A stretch of 64,000 bases of DNA from Hydrotalea flava (GCF_001623405.1 NZ_LUHG01000080.1:1-64000); one strand, 5' to 3'. Numbered from the stretch's first letter, positions 52,125 through 62,524 are shown. Program-made: numbers and translations. The notes: generated by a model from the letters alone, not told the origin.

Positions 52125-53222
52125 TTAGGAAACAGGCAACAATACTTTATTCAATAATTCAATGTACAATGCAATACCGTTAGTAATTTCTTCCACAAAA
52201 ATAAATTCATCTGCACTATGGCTTCTGGCGCTATCGCCCGGCCCCATTTTCAATGTTGGGAAGGGCATTAGCGCTTTATCGCTGGTAGTGGGTGAGCCGT
52301 AACAGGTTCTGCCTAAGCTCAGCCCAGCCTGAATCAGCGGATGTTCTACCGAAATTGAAGTTGAACGTAAACGGCAACTTCTGGGCTGAAACTGACTTTG
52401 TATGTTTTGTTGAATTACTGCCAATATTTCTTCAAAAGTATACAATTCATTTACCCTTATATCTACTACAAACTGGCATTGTGCCGGCACTACATTGTGT
52501 TGTTTATTGTCGGTCTGAATAACGGTAACACTCATTTTAACCGGCCCTAATAAATCGCTCACTTTTTCAAATCGGTATTGGGTAAACCATTCAATATCTT
52601 TCAGGGCTTTTAGTATGGCATTATCGCCCTCTTCTCTGGCTGCATGTCCGGGTTTACCTTGTGCTGTGCAATCAATCACCAATAAGCCTTTTTCAGCCAG
52701 GGCCATATTCATTAATGTTGGTTCGCCAACAATACCGCAATCTATTTTAGGTAAACGAGGCAATAATATTTCAACGCCATTGCTGCCTGAAATTTCTTCT
52801 TCTGCCGTTGCGGCCATAATGAGGTTATAAGACAGATTTTCCTGCTGGTAAAAATGTAAAAAAACAGCTATTAAAGAAACTAAGCATCCGCCGGCATCAT
52901 TACTGCCTAAGCCGTATAATTTGCCATCTTTTTCAATAGGTTCAAATGGAGGCAGGGTATAGGCTTTATTGGGTTTTACCGTATCGTGGTGCGAGTTTAA
53001 CAGGATAGTGGGTTTATCGGGATTAAAATATTTATTTTTTGCCCAAATATTATTCAAGAACTGATGGGTGGCTACTCCTTTGCTTTCTAAAAATGTTTGA
53101 ATAATTTCAGCCGTTTCTTCCTCTTCTTTGCTGAAGGAAGGGGTGGCAATTAATTTTTTTAAAAGCCGGGTTGCATCTTTTGCTAAATATGCTACCGTTG
53201 TAACCGATTCGTTTGATTGCAT
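52125..53222 (-). CDS. M20 family N-acyl-amino-acid deacylase (ArgE role)
   Basis: 365 residues. Di-zinc M20 residues are seen in NSHHDTVKPN, LGSNDAGG, TAEEEISGSNG and IVGEPT. Position between argB and argH indicates removal of the acyl group from N-acylornithine or, more likely here, N-acylcitrulline, because the carbamoyltransferase of this operon belongs to the N-acyl type. Confidence 0.88.
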   Translation of the reverse strand: MQSNESVTTVAYLAKDATRLLKKLIATPSFSKEEEETAEIIQTFLESKGVATHQFLNNIWAKNKYFNPDKPTILLNSHHDTVKPNKAYTLPPFEPIEKDGKLYGLGSNDAGGCLVSLIAVFLHFYQQENLSYNLIMAATAEEEISGSNGVEILLPRLPKIDCGIVGEPTLMNMALAEKGLLVIDCTAQGKPGHAAREEGDNAILKALKDIEWFTQYRFEKVSDLLGPVKMSVTVIQTDNKQHNVVPAQCQFVVDIRVNELYTFEEILAVIQQNIQSQFQPRSCRLRSTSISVEHPLIQAGLSLGRTCYGSPTTSDKALMPFPTLKMGPGDSARSHSADEFIFVEEITNGIALYIELLNKVLLPVS

Positions 53223-53233
53223 AAAGAATTTTT

Positions 53234-54022
53234 TTATGTTCCCAAAGTAAGGGTGGTACCGGAAGTACCCTGCAATAGTTTGGATAATACGTTTGCTTTG
53301 CCAATTATAACACGCTGTACCCCCTTTTGCAATGCGGTAAACGCATTCTCTAATTTGGGCAGCATGCCATCTGCAATAATTCCCTGTGCTTTCAGTTGTG
53401 CATATATTTGGGGTGTGATCAATGGAACCACCGATGTATCATCATCTACATTCATTAATACGCCTGCTTTTTCAAAAAGATAAATTAACGATACTGCATA
53501 GTGTGGTGCCAGCGCTGTTGCTATTTCCTGCGCAATGGTATCGGCATTGGTATTCAGTAAATGTCCATTGCCGTTATGGGTAATAGGCGCTACTACTACA
53601 CTGCTATTGTTGTTGAGCAATTGTTGTAATAATGCGGTGTTAATACCATCTACATCGCCCACAAAACCATAATCAATAGTTGGGTGTATGCGTTGGTGGG
53701 CTTGTATTAAATTGCCATCGGCGCCGGTTAAACCTATTGCATTACATTGAAAAGATTGCAATTGGGCTACTATATTTTTATTAATGTAGCCGGCATACAC
53801 CATGGTAACAATTTTAAGCGTTTCTGCATCCGTAATTCTGCGTCCGCCCACCATTTGTTGTGGTATTTGTAATTGTGCTGCCATGCGGGTAGCCAGTTTA
53901 CCGCCGCCATGAATCAATATTTTTTTTCCTGCTATTTCGGCAAAGGCCTGCAGGAAAGCAGCGAGTTGCTGTTCGTCATCAATAATATTGCCGCCTACTT
54001 TTAAAATAAATACCTGTTCCAT
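53234..54022 (-). CDS. argB: Acetylglutamate kinase
   Basis: 262 residues from the ATG at 54022, whose A of TAATG is shared with the upstream stop. The open frame to 54076 is overlap with the previous gene. Amino-acid kinase motifs are ILKVGGNIIDD, LIHGGGKLATRMA and VGGRRITDAETL. The kinase phosphorylates N-acylglutamate in the second step of the pathway. Confidence 0.93.
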   Translation of the reverse strand: MEQVFILKVGGNIIDDEQQLAAFLQAFAEIAGKKILIHGGGKLATRMAAQLQIPQQMVGGRRITDAETLKIVTMVYAGYINKNIVAQLQSFQCNAIGLTGADGNLIQAHQRIHPTIDYGFVGDVDGINTALLQQLLNNNSSVVVAPITHNGNGHLLNTNADTIAQEIATALAPHYAVSLIYLFEKAGVLMNVDDDTSVVPLITPQIYAQLKAQGIIADGMLPKLENAFTALQKGVQRVIIGKANVLSKLLQGTSGTTLTLGT

Positions 54023-55026
54023 TAGCCTTGTTTCAGGGTTTGTAAAATATTGGCCAATACTGCCTGCGCGGCCCATACGCGGTTACCTGCTTCTGTCGTT
54101 ACCAGGCTGTTGGGGCCATCTAATATTTCATCACTCAATTCTACATTTCTTCTAACCGGCAGGCAATGCATTACTTTGGCATTATTGGTAAGTGCCAGCC
54201 TTTCATTGGTCAACATCCAGGCCGGGTCGTTTTCATATACTTTGCCATAGTCGTGGTAGGTGCTCCAGTTTTTTACATACACATAATCGGCATCTTGTAA
54301 TGCTTCTGTTTGGTTATGCGTAATGGTGGCACCGTTGGTAAATTGGGTATCTAAGGCATAATCTTCCGGATGCGTAATTACAAAATCGGCCTCACCCCAT
54401 GCATTAACCCATTGTGCAAAGCTATTGGCTACACATTGCGGTAAGGGTTTTACATGCGGTGCCCAGGTAAGTACTACTTTTGGTTTTTTTTGTGCGGTAC
54501 CGACTTTACGCAGTAAATCTTCCTGTATGGTAATAATATCGGTGAGCGATTGTAAGGGGTGTAGGGTAGCGCTTTCTAAACTAATAACCGGTACACCGGC
54601 ATAGCGAATAAACTGGTTGATGTATAATTCGCTGTAATCATCTTCCCGGTTTTTTAATGAGGGAAAGGTGCGTATGGCCAACACATCAAAATAGCTGCCC
54701 AAAATGGGTGCAGCATCTTTAATATGTTCAACCGTATTGCCACTCATAATGGCACCTTCTTCAAACTCTAATGCCCATCCTTCTTTGTCTACATTAAACA
54801 CAATACTTTCCATACCCAAATTAGCGGCGGCTACCTGTGTGCTTAAACGGGTACGTAAGCTGGGGTTAAGAAACAACATACCTATACGTAAGTTCTTGCC
54901 TAAATGTTGATCTTTTAACGGATGGGCTTTATAAGCCAATGCCGCTCCTACCATGTTGTTGATGGCAGTGCCGGTGTGTTGCATCTCCGGCGTTAATACA
55001 TCATATACATTGATAAACTGTTTCAT
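54022..55026 (-). CDS. N-acylornithine carbamoyltransferase (argF'-type)
   Basis: 334 residues of the aspartate/ornithine carbamoyltransferase fold with carbamoyl-phosphate loop LNPSLRTRLSTQ. HPLQSLTDIITIQED and MHCLPVRRNVELSDE are present. Length and motifs fit the N-acetyl- or N-succinylornithine carbamoyltransferases of Bacteroidota and Xanthomonas rather than classic ArgF. Which acyl group is used cannot be decided by eye; the segment NTVEH should be compared at the known specificity position. Stop and argB start overlap as TAATG. Confidence 0.88.
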   Translation of the reverse strand: MKQFINVYDVLTPEMQHTGTAINNMVGAALAYKAHPLKDQHLGKNLRIGMLFLNPSLRTRLSTQVAAANLGMESIVFNVDKEGWALEFEEGAIMSGNTVEHIKDAAPILGSYFDVLAIRTFPSLKNREDDYSELYINQFIRYAGVPVISLESATLHPLQSLTDIITIQEDLLRKVGTAQKKPKVVLTWAPHVKPLPQCVANSFAQWVNAWGEADFVITHPEDYALDTQFTNGATITHNQTEALQDADYVYVKNWSTYHDYGKVYENDPAWMLTNERLALTNNAKVMHCLPVRRNVELSDEILDGPNSLVTTEAGNRVWAAQAVLANILQTLKQG

Positions 55027-55057
55027 GTAATGTAGTTGAAAGGGTATGATGGGTAAT

Positions 55058-56230
55058 TTATTGTTCGGTTTTTTCCAATAAGCCTTGCTCTTCTTTTACT
55101 GCATCAATGGCTTCCCGTAAGGTTTCTAAAAATTCGTCGGCTTGTTTGCGGGTTAAAGCCAATGAGGGCAATAAGCGAATGGTATTAGGTTTGGCTTCAC
55201 CGGTAAAAATGTTGAATTGGAATATCAGTTTCTTACGCAATTCTTTTAAATAATCCGGCACATCAAATCCAATCATCAATCCACGGCCACGTACATTTTC
55301 CAATTCAGGAAATTCTTTTAATTTATTCATGATATACATGCCGCGTTGTTTGGCCATTTCAATCAGGTTCTCCTGTTCCATTACTTCCAAAACACCTAAG
55401 GCTGCTGCACAGGCTAAAGGATTACCGCCAAAGGTAGTACCCAGCATGCCATATTTGGCAGGTATATGCGGAGCTATTAAAATACCGGCAACGGGAAATC
55501 CGTTACCCATGCCTTTGGCCATGGTATAAATATCGGCGGCTACATTAGCATAATCATGTGCAAAAAAGCGGCCGCTGCGGCCATAGCCACATTGTACACT
55601 ATCGGCAATAAAAACGGCATTGTGGGCAGTACATTGTGTGCGAATAGTTTGTAAAAATGCTTCTGAAGCCATATTGATACCGCCCACACCCTGAATGCCT
55701 TCTACAATTACTGCAGCTATGTTTTTCCCATTTTCTGCAAAATAGTTTTCCAATGCGCTTACATCATTAAAGGGAAGAAATACCACATTGTCGGTTTCAT
55801 TCACCGGTGCTACAATAGCCGGATTGTCGGTTACTGCTACAGCAAGGGAGGTACGTCCGTGAAACGATTTTGAAAAGGCTACCATCTTTTTCCGGCCAGT
55901 ATAAAAAGAGGCTAATTTCAAAGCATTTTCATTGGCTTCAGCGCCACTATTACACAGAAATAATTGGTAGTCGGGTTTGCCGCTGATTTTACCCAGTTTA
56001 TCGGCCAGCTCTTGTTGTATGGGTAAATGTACGGAGTTGGAGTAAAAAGCAATTTTTTCTAATTGTTGTTCTATTCTTTTTACCCAATGCGGGTGGGTAT
56101 GTCCAATGCTGATAACGGCATGGCCGCCATACATGTCTAAATATTGTACACCCTGGTCGTCCCAAACATAAGCGCCTGCTGCCCGTGTTATGGCAATATC
56201 ATACAATGGGTACACTTCAAAAAGTTTCAT
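55058..56230 (-). CDS. argD: N-acylornithine aminotransferase (PLP-dependent, ArgD type)
   Basis: 390 residues, class III aminotransferase. Evidence: YLDMYGGHAVISIGHTHPHW, FLCNSGAEANENALKLA, the ADSVQCGYGRSG segment and TMAKGMGNGFPV with the PLP-binding Lys, then LGTTFGGNPLACAAAL. It converts N-acylglutamate semialdehyde to N-acylornithine using glutamate. Confidence 0.92.
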   Translation of the reverse strand: MKLFEVYPLYDIAITRAAGAYVWDDQGVQYLDMYGGHAVISIGHTHPHWVKRIEQQLEKIAFYSNSVHLPIQQELADKLGKISGKPDYQLFLCNSGAEANENALKLASFYTGRKKMVAFSKSFHGRTSLAVAVTDNPAIVAPVNETDNVVFLPFNDVSALENYFAENGKNIAAVIVEGIQGVGGINMASEAFLQTIRTQCTAHNAVFIADSVQCGYGRSGRFFAHDYANVAADIYTMAKGMGNGFPVAGILIAPHIPAKYGMLGTTFGGNPLACAAALGVLEVMEQENLIEMAKQRGMYIMNKLKEFPELENVRGRGLMIGFDVPDYLKELRKKLIFQFNIFTGEAKPNTIRLLPSLALTRKQADEFLETLREAIDAVKEEQGLLEKTEQ

Positions 56231-56359
56231 GGGATTACTTGTTTAATTTTTTTTATGCAATTGTTTTATGCTGTTACAGCCTTTTGGCTGTGTTGTTGTT
56301 TTTTTTGTGATGTACTATACTATACCGTTATGCTATGCGTTCCTGTTGCTTTTATCTAT

Positions 56360-57343
56360 TTAAAATGCCGTTGCTTTCAATTGTAAACCGGCTGTTTCCG
56401 GAAATCCGAACATCAGATTCATATTTTGTACGGCTTGTCCCGATGCGCCTTTCAATAAATTATCTAATGCACTGTGTACCACTAATTTATTGCCCTGTTT
56501 TTCTAAATGGATGAGGCATTTATTGGTGTTCACTACCTGTTTTAAATCGATCATGGTATCTGATACATGGGTAAAGACTGCTTCGCAATAATATAGTTGA
56601 TACATTTCTTTTAATTCGTTTAAAGGAAAGGCGCAATCTATCATTGAGCTTACGTAAATACCCCTTGTAAAATCGCCCCGCCAGGGTATAAAATGAACGG
56701 CAATCCCATCATTGCCCTGCAATTGTTCTAAAGTTTGTCCTATTTCATGAATGTGCTGGTGCTGTAGGGTTTTGTAGGCGGAAATATTATTGGAGCGCCA
56801 ACTGAAATGTGTAGTAGCCGAGGGACTTTGTCCCGCACCGGTAGAGCCGGTAATACCGGTTGTGAACACATCGCCCAAAATACCCGCATTGGCCAAGGGC
56901 AGTAAACCCAACTCAATGGTACTGGCAAAACAACCCGGATTGGCAATATTACGGGCCGATTGGATGGCTTTTTTATTCATTTCGGGTAAACCGTACACAA
57001 AGTGACGTTCGCCCATTGACGCATGTTGTTGTAACCGAAAATCCTGCGATAAATCGATGATGCGAATGGAAGCATCAATGGTGTGTTCTTCCAAAAATTT
57101 TCTGGCAGCGCCATGGCCTACGCATAAAAAATATACATCGGCATCCTGCTTTAATGCATTGGTAAATTGAAGGTTGGTATCGCTTTCCAGATCGGTATGT
57201 ACAGCACTAATTTTTTGATGGGCGTGGCTGTTACTGTGCACAAAATGAATGGTTGCGAAAGGGTGGTGCAACAGCAATCTAATTAATTCGCCACCGGTAT
57301 ACCCTGCACCGCCAATAATGCCCACTTTTATTTTATTCTGCAT
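56360..57343 (-). CDS. argC: N-acetyl-gamma-glutamyl-phosphate reductase
   Basis: 327 residues. NADP-binding Rossmann start (VGIIGGAGYTGGELIRLLL), catalytic Cys in ANPGCFAST and TGSTGAGQSPS. The enzyme reduces N-acylglutamyl phosphate to the semialdehyde. Its start lies 11 nt inside the end of argG, so translation is coupled. The gap to argD (56231-56359) shows nothing special. Confidence 0.94.
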   Translation of the reverse strand: MQNKIKVGIIGGAGYTGGELIRLLLHHPFATIHFVHSNSHAHQKISAVHTDLESDTNLQFTNALKQDADVYFLCVGHGAARKFLEEHTIDASIRIIDLSQDFRLQQHASMGERHFVYGLPEMNKKAIQSARNIANPGCFASTIELGLLPLANAGILGDVFTTGITGSTGAGQSPSATTHFSWRSNNISAYKTLQHQHIHEIGQTLEQLQGNDGIAVHFIPWRGDFTRGIYVSSMIDCAFPLNELKEMYQLYYCEAVFTHVSDTMIDLKQVVNTNKCLIHLEKQGNKLVVHSALDNLLKGASGQAVQNMNLMFGFPETAGLQLKATAF

Positions 57344-58538
57344 GGTGCTGTTCCTTTACTTTATGATAGATAGATATCTGGTTGCCAAAAATTTTGCTGA
57401 AGCCTCTTACATCTTCGCCAGTAAAACCGGTATTCATCTCACCGTATTTTCCAAATTTACTGTTCATTAAATCAAATGGCGATTCAATACCGATAACCTG
57501 AAAGCGATAAGGCATTAATTGTACAAACACTTTTCCGGTAACCTGTTGCTGGCTATTGGTTAAAAAAGCTTCTATATCTCGCATCACGGGGTCTAATATC
57601 TGGCCCTCGTGTAACCAGTTGCCATAAAAAGCTGACAATTGATCTTTCCAGTTTAACTGCCATTTGGTGAGTACATGTTTTTCTAAAGCGTGGTGTGCTT
57701 TTAAAATAATCATGGGTGCGGCTGCTTCAAAACCAACGCGGCCTTTAATGCCAATAATGGTATCACCCACATGAATATCGCGGCCAATGCCAAAAGGCGC
57801 AGCTATACTGTGTAAATGTTTAATGGCATCGGTGGGGTGCGCAAATGGGGTATCGTTTACTGAAAATAATTCTCCTTGTACAAAACCCAACTCTACTTCT
57901 TCCTCCTGTGTTTTGGTTACCTGTGTGGGCCATGCCGATTCAGGCAACATGCCTTTGCTGCTCAGGGTTTCTTTACCGCCTACACTGGTACCCCATAATC
58001 CTTTGTTAATGGAATACATGCTTTTCTCGAAATTCATATTTACCTGTTTTTGTTTCAGGTAATCAATTTCGGCTTCACGGCTCAGTTGTAAATCGCGGAT
58101 GGGGGTAATAATTTCTACACCGGGTATTATGATGTGAAAAATCATGTCAAAACGTACCTGGTCATTTCCGGCGCCGGTGCTGCCATGGGCAACGGCATCG
58201 GCTTGCAGTTGTTGGGCATGTTCGGCAATATGCAGTGCCTGGCTAAGCCTTTCGGCACTTACACTTAACGGATAGGTATTGTTTTTCAATACATTACCAA
58301 ATATTAGGTATTTAATAATTTTTTCGTAATACGATTGCACGGCATTTACCGTGGTATGTGTTTTAACACCCAGGCTATAGGCATGTGCTTCAATGCGTTT
58401 TAATTCAGCCTCGGTAAAACCACCGGTATCTACTATAATGCTGTGTACTTCATAACCTTTGTCTTCGCTCAGGTATTTTACACAGAAGGTGGTGTCTAAG
58501 CCACCGCTAAATCCTAATACAACTTTTTTGGTTTTCAT
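57333..58538 (-). CDS. argG: Argininosuccinate synthase
   Basis: 401 residues. N-terminal ATP pyrophosphatase P-loop (LGFSGGLDTTFCVKYL) and HGSTGAGNDQVRFD. It joins citrulline and aspartate. Its length and sequence fit the Bacteroidota form, and it overlaps argC by 11 nt. Confidence 0.94.
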   Translation of the reverse strand: MKTKKVVLGFSGGLDTTFCVKYLSEDKGYEVHSIIVDTGGFTEAELKRIEAHAYSLGVKTHTTVNAVQSYYEKIIKYLIFGNVLKNNTYPLSVSAERLSQALHIAEHAQQLQADAVAHGSTGAGNDQVRFDMIFHIIIPGVEIITPIRDLQLSREAEIDYLKQKQVNMNFEKSMYSINKGLWGTSVGGKETLSSKGMLPESAWPTQVTKTQEEEVELGFVQGELFSVNDTPFAHPTDAIKHLHSIAAPFGIGRDIHVGDTIIGIKGRVGFEAAAPMIILKAHHALEKHVLTKWQLNWKDQLSAFYGNWLHEGQILDPVMRDIEAFLTNSQQQVTGKVFVQLMPYRFQVIGIESPFDLMNSKFGKYGEMNTGFTGEDVRGFSKIFGNQISIYHKVKEQHHAE

Positions 58539-58566
58539 GCTTTTAATATTTTAATGCATCGGTTGT

Positions 58567-59277
58567 TTAAAATGGTAAGAAGGCGTGAAACAGGCTTTTA
58601 TTTTTGGTAGGGTTGCCATTGGTTTCTTTGCGCTTAAAAATTTTTCCAAAGCTCAATTGTTTTAAACGCAGCAGGCGTTCATACACTTTGCGTTTCTTTT
58701 CAAAATTAGCAGTGGTTTCTTTGGGTTCGTGCTTATCTTTCGGATCAAACAGCATAGCGGTACACATGCAGTTTTTTCTTTCCTTGCTCATTAAAATATC
58801 ATAGTTCACGCAGCTTTTACAACCGGCCCAAAATTCCTCATCATCAGTTAATTCGCTATAGGTAACGGGTTCATAACCCAACTCGCTGTTAATTTTCATC
58901 ACAGCCAGTCCGGTAGTTAATCCAAATATTTTGGCTTCCGGATATTTTTCGCGGGATAGTTGGAAGATGCGCTGTTTAATTTTTTTGGCTACGCCCGTTT
59001 TTCTGAATTCGGGTGCTACAATTAAACCACTGTTGGCCACAAATTTACCATGGCTCCATTCTTCAATATAGCAAAAACCAACCCATTGTCCGGTGGTGGT
59101 AACGGCAATTACGGCTTTGCCTTCCAGCATTTTAGCGGCCACATACTCGGGTGAGCGTTTGGCAATGCCGGTTCCACGGGCTTTCGCCGACGATTCCATC
59201 TCATCTGTAATGCGCAATGCATAGTGCGTATCTAAATGATGCGCAACACGTACAATAATTTCTTGTTGATTATCCAC
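58567..59277 (-). CDS. GNAT family N-acetyltransferase, probable first enzyme of the arginine operon
   Basis: 236 residues. The acetyl-CoA-binding signature is GLIVAPEFRKTGVAKKIKQR. A C-terminal extension has several Cys (FWAGCKSCVNYD, KNCMCTAMLFD). It is the first gene of the operon, 28 nt before argG, where Bacteroidota often carry a GNAT enzyme taking the role of N-acylglutamate synthase (ArgA). That role is inference from position. A 421-bp gap separates it from the next gene. Confidence 0.82.
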   Translation of the reverse strand: MDNQQEIIVRVAHHLDTHYALRITDEMESSAKARGTGIAKRSPEYVAAKMLEGKAVIAVTTTGQWVGFCYIEEWSHGKFVANSGLIVAPEFRKTGVAKKIKQRIFQLSREKYPEAKIFGLTTGLAVMKINSELGYEPVTYSELTDDEEFWAGCKSCVNYDILMSKERKNCMCTAMLFDPKDKHEPKETTANFEKKRKVYERLLRLKQLSFGKIFKRKETNGNPTKNKSLFHAFLPF

Positions 59278-59698
59278 TTCTGGTTCAATATTTTAAATAC
59301 AATGTTTGAAAATAGAAAGCAGGCCTTTACAAGGCCATTCCAATCAGGAAAGAGTCGGGTGTGTGAATATTAGATACGAGGTCGTCGCAGTAAATAGAGG
59401 AAGTTGCTGTTACCCAATGCAGAGGCTTGGTCCAATTGATTGGAGCAGTTTACGAAAAGATGAGTATGGGTTGCCTTCTGTTTCAATGTTGTTCAATATA
59501 AATGTTGTCAACGGTAATTTCAGGCCGTAAAAGTAATATAGTTTCTAAATAAAAAACGTTTTTCTTTAAAAAATTATCGTTAATTCAAAAAATGACTGCT
59601 GCATGAAAAAAAATGCCGCCACATTTTTGTGGCGGCAGGACTAACATGCGCTATGGTAGGGTATTGTAGCGTGGGTGTTTATGATTACATAAAACTAA
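59278..59698. other. Intergenic region between the arginine operon and the outer-membrane receptor gene
   Basis: It must carry the arginine operon promoter (near 59278-59360, minus strand) and holds the receptor gene terminator at 59614-59637. No gene, repeat or clear arginine-repressor site was recognised. Confidence 0.45.
59614..59637 (-). terminator. Terminator of the outer-membrane receptor gene
   Basis: TGCCGCCACA and TGTGGCGGCA form a perfect 10-bp GC-rich stem with a T4 loop. On the minus strand a T-run follows, 62 nt after the receptor stop codon. Confidence 0.8.
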
Positions 59699-62524
59699 CT
59701 ATGGTTCGTTTCTAAAGTTCCGTATGCCACCGCCAAAGCCACCGGGCCCCATGCCTCTGAACATACCCTGGAACATACCGGGCATTCTTTGCTGTTGACC
59801 GGCAAAATTGCGCAGGTTATAGGTAAAAGCTAACATTACATATCGTGTTAATACATTGCTGCGTACATCCTGAATGGTATTGGCCGTAATATTTCGGGTA
59901 ACATTGGTGTTTTGATTCAGCAAATCAAAAATCGATAACCTGAACTCGCCAGCTTTGTTTTTGAATACCTGTTTGGCTACGCTGGGCGACCACAAGGGCA
60001 CACTGGTATTATAACCTGCGGCACGGTTGCCATTGTAGGTATAATCAAAATTGGATGCAACAATCCAACCCGATTTACTGTACCAGGTAATTTCTGCTGA
60101 TAAGGTTTCGGTATAAAAATTGGCATTCTGATTGGGCTGTAAAGTATAACGTGCAATATTATAAGTAGTGGTTGAACTAAAGTTCATATCAAATATCTTC
60201 TTCAGGTTGGTGGTCCATTTAATGGTTTGCCCCAATGTGGTATTGTACGTAAAGTTACTCACGTTGTTCACCAGCGTCTGGCTTTGGTTATAATTAATGT
60301 TGGTGGCAAAATTTAAATTGGATTTGGGTTTGCTGAGCGGGAAACCATAGTTAAGGTAACCCGAAAAATTATAGGTACCGCCTAAGTTGGCATAGGTGGT
60401 GGTTTTACCGCCATTGGCATTTTGAATGATTGAGCTTTGAATATCGTTTGTAACGGCCGATGCATTGACGGTGGCAAAGATGACCCGCTGGGTAGCCGGG
60501 TCGAAGGAAGTGTACAATGCCCGGATGCTGTGTGTAAACTGTGGTTTTAAATCGGGGTTGCCTATTTGAAAATTGATGGAATCGGAAGTGGTTTTTAAGG
60601 GTTGTAGCTGGTTAACTGAAGGTTGCCCGGTGCGCCCCATGTAAAAAACACGTAAGTTTTTGGTGCGTGAAAAACTGTACATGAAATTAGCTGTTGGCGT
60701 AAGGTTCACAAAATGCGTATTCACTAAAATGTTTTTGGTGGTGTTTAAACTTTTTTGATCTAACCACTGAATACCCGAACCCAGGCTAAAACGCATCTTT
60801 TCTTTTTGCATACGATAGTTCAACGTAAAGCGATTGGATTGTGCCGTGAATTGATACGAGTTGCTGAACAGGCTGTCGAATTGTAAATAGTCGTGCGCAT
60901 TGGCATCGTAGTTATAGGTTTTGTTCACGCTATTGTTGCTGGTATAGCTATAATTATAATTTAGTTCAACTATCTGATTTTTGCCAATGGGCTCGGTGTA
61001 CGAAAGGGTGGGGCTAATACTAAAATTATTGCTGGAATCTATATACCGTTGGTTAATGGTATCTGTTTTAACAAAGGGTACATAAAAATTATTCACAGCA
61101 TACGTAAAACCAACGCCGTTATTGGCTCCTGCGCTCACATTTACGTTGGCCGAAAAGGTGCGTGATTTTTTAGCAAATTTATGCCGGAACATGAGGTTGG
61201 CATTGTTGATATTAAAGCCGGTATTGGTACTGGAACCGGTGCTTACCGATTGATTAATTTGTTTACCGGCTAAGCCACCGGTAGTAAGGGTGGAAGTGGA
61301 AAAATTAGGTGTACTTTTTTGAAACACCACATTGGGCCTGAATATAATGGAATTATTGGTGTCTAATGTACTTTCAATATTCATATTAATTTGGTGGTCC
61401 TGATTGCGGGAAATACTGTACTGGTTTTGATTGTTGAAAGTAGAAGAATCGCCGGGTAACAGGTTTTGGGTAAGGCTTTGCTGATCGTTGGTAGTATGCA
61501 GGTTATTGTAAAAATAACTGGCCGTAACATCGGTGCTTTTGCCCCAGGTATCTTTATAATTGCCACCGCCAGCCCAGGTAGTGGTAATGCCGGTAGCATT
61601 AACACCTGCCGTTCCGCCACGTGGTGGTCCGCCGCCTCTTCTGCCACCGGTGTTGCCGCCTAAAATATCCTGTGGCGTAAAATTCTGTTTATTGATGTCA
61701 TTGGCCTGCCCTAACAATGAAATTTGCTGGTCGCCATCAAAGCGGTGCAGGTTAAAGCTTTCATCATAGTTTTCATCTGAACCCACTCCGGCAACTGCTT
61801 TACCGAAATAACCTTTCCGTGTATTTTTTTTGGTAGTAATATTAATGGTCTTTACCCGGTTGCCATCATCAAAGCCAGTAAACTTACTTTGGTCACTTAA
61901 ATCATCAAACACCTGAATTTTATCAATCACATCCGGAGGCAGGTTTTTGGTGGCCATCTTCGGGTCATCGCCAAAAAAACGTTTACCGTCAACCAGTACC
62001 CGTTGTACGGTTTCGCCATGTGCTTTAATGGCACCGGTATTGTCTACATCCACACCGGGTAATTTTTTTAATAAATCTTCTGCTGTAGCATTGGGTTTTA
62101 CATTAAAACTGCCCGCATTAAATTCAACAGTATCTTTTTTAACGGCAATGGGTGCCTGTTTCACGGTAACATTACCTAAGTCTTTCGCCTGAATGGCCAT
62201 ATAAATGGTATCTAAGTTTACCATGTTTTTAGTGTTACTCAGTGTAATAGTTTTAAAAAAAGGAGCATAACCCTGAAAGCTGATTTGCAGCAGAATGCTA
62301 TTGAGGGGAACATTTCTTAAAATAAATACACCACCGGCTCCGGAAAGTGTAGATGCTTCAACAGAAGAATCTTTTACATTCAATGCCAGTACCGAAGCAT
62401 CCCGCAATACCTGATGCCCTACCGAATCTTTGAGAATACCCCGAATGGTGCCGGTGCTTTGTGCAACGGCTACGGATTGCTGTAACAGAAATGAAATAAC
62501 AATATAAAGTATAGTTTTCTTCAT
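59699..62524 (-). CDS. Outer-membrane beta-barrel protein with CarboxypepD_reg and TonB plug-like domains
   Basis: 941 residues: signal peptide (ending VAVAQ), CarboxypepD_reg-like domain (25-110, GTIRGILKDSVGHQVL), plug (ATAEDLLKKLPGVDVD, VQRVLVDGKRFFGDDPK) and a large barrel of the OMP_b-brl_3 type. A Gly-Arg-rich loop (TGGRRGGGPPRGG) and a Gly/Met/Phe-rich tail (MFRGMGPGGFGGG) are unusual features. It is probably surface transport or adhesion; no SusD partner is adjacent. Confidence 0.87.
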   Translation of the reverse strand: MKKTILYIVISFLLQQSVAVAQSTGTIRGILKDSVGHQVLRDASVLALNVKDSSVEASTLSGAGGVFILRNVPLNSILLQISFQGYAPFFKTITLSNTKNMVNLDTIYMAIQAKDLGNVTVKQAPIAVKKDTVEFNAGSFNVKPNATAEDLLKKLPGVDVDNTGAIKAHGETVQRVLVDGKRFFGDDPKMATKNLPPDVIDKIQVFDDLSDQSKFTGFDDGNRVKTINITTKKNTRKGYFGKAVAGVGSDENYDESFNLHRFDGDQQISLLGQANDINKQNFTPQDILGGNTGGRRGGGPPRGGTAGVNATGITTTWAGGGNYKDTWGKSTDVTASYFYNNLHTTNDQQSLTQNLLPGDSSTFNNQNQYSISRNQDHQINMNIESTLDTNNSIIFRPNVVFQKSTPNFSTSTLTTGGLAGKQINQSVSTGSSTNTGFNINNANLMFRHKFAKKSRTFSANVNVSAGANNGVGFTYAVNNFYVPFVKTDTINQRYIDSSNNFSISPTLSYTEPIGKNQIVELNYNYSYTSNNSVNKTYNYDANAHDYLQFDSLFSNSYQFTAQSNRFTLNYRMQKEKMRFSLGSGIQWLDQKSLNTTKNILVNTHFVNLTPTANFMYSFSRTKNLRVFYMGRTGQPSVNQLQPLKTTSDSINFQIGNPDLKPQFTHSIRALYTSFDPATQRVIFATVNASAVTNDIQSSIIQNANGGKTTTYANLGGTYNFSGYLNYGFPLSKPKSNLNFATNINYNQSQTLVNNVSNFTYNTTLGQTIKWTTNLKKIFDMNFSSTTTYNIARYTLQPNQNANFYTETLSAEITWYSKSGWIVASNFDYTYNGNRAAGYNTSVPLWSPSVAKQVFKNKAGEFRLSIFDLLNQNTNVTRNITANTIQDVRSNVLTRYVMLAFTYNLRNFAGQQQRMPGMFQGMFRGMGPGGFGGGIRNFRNEP

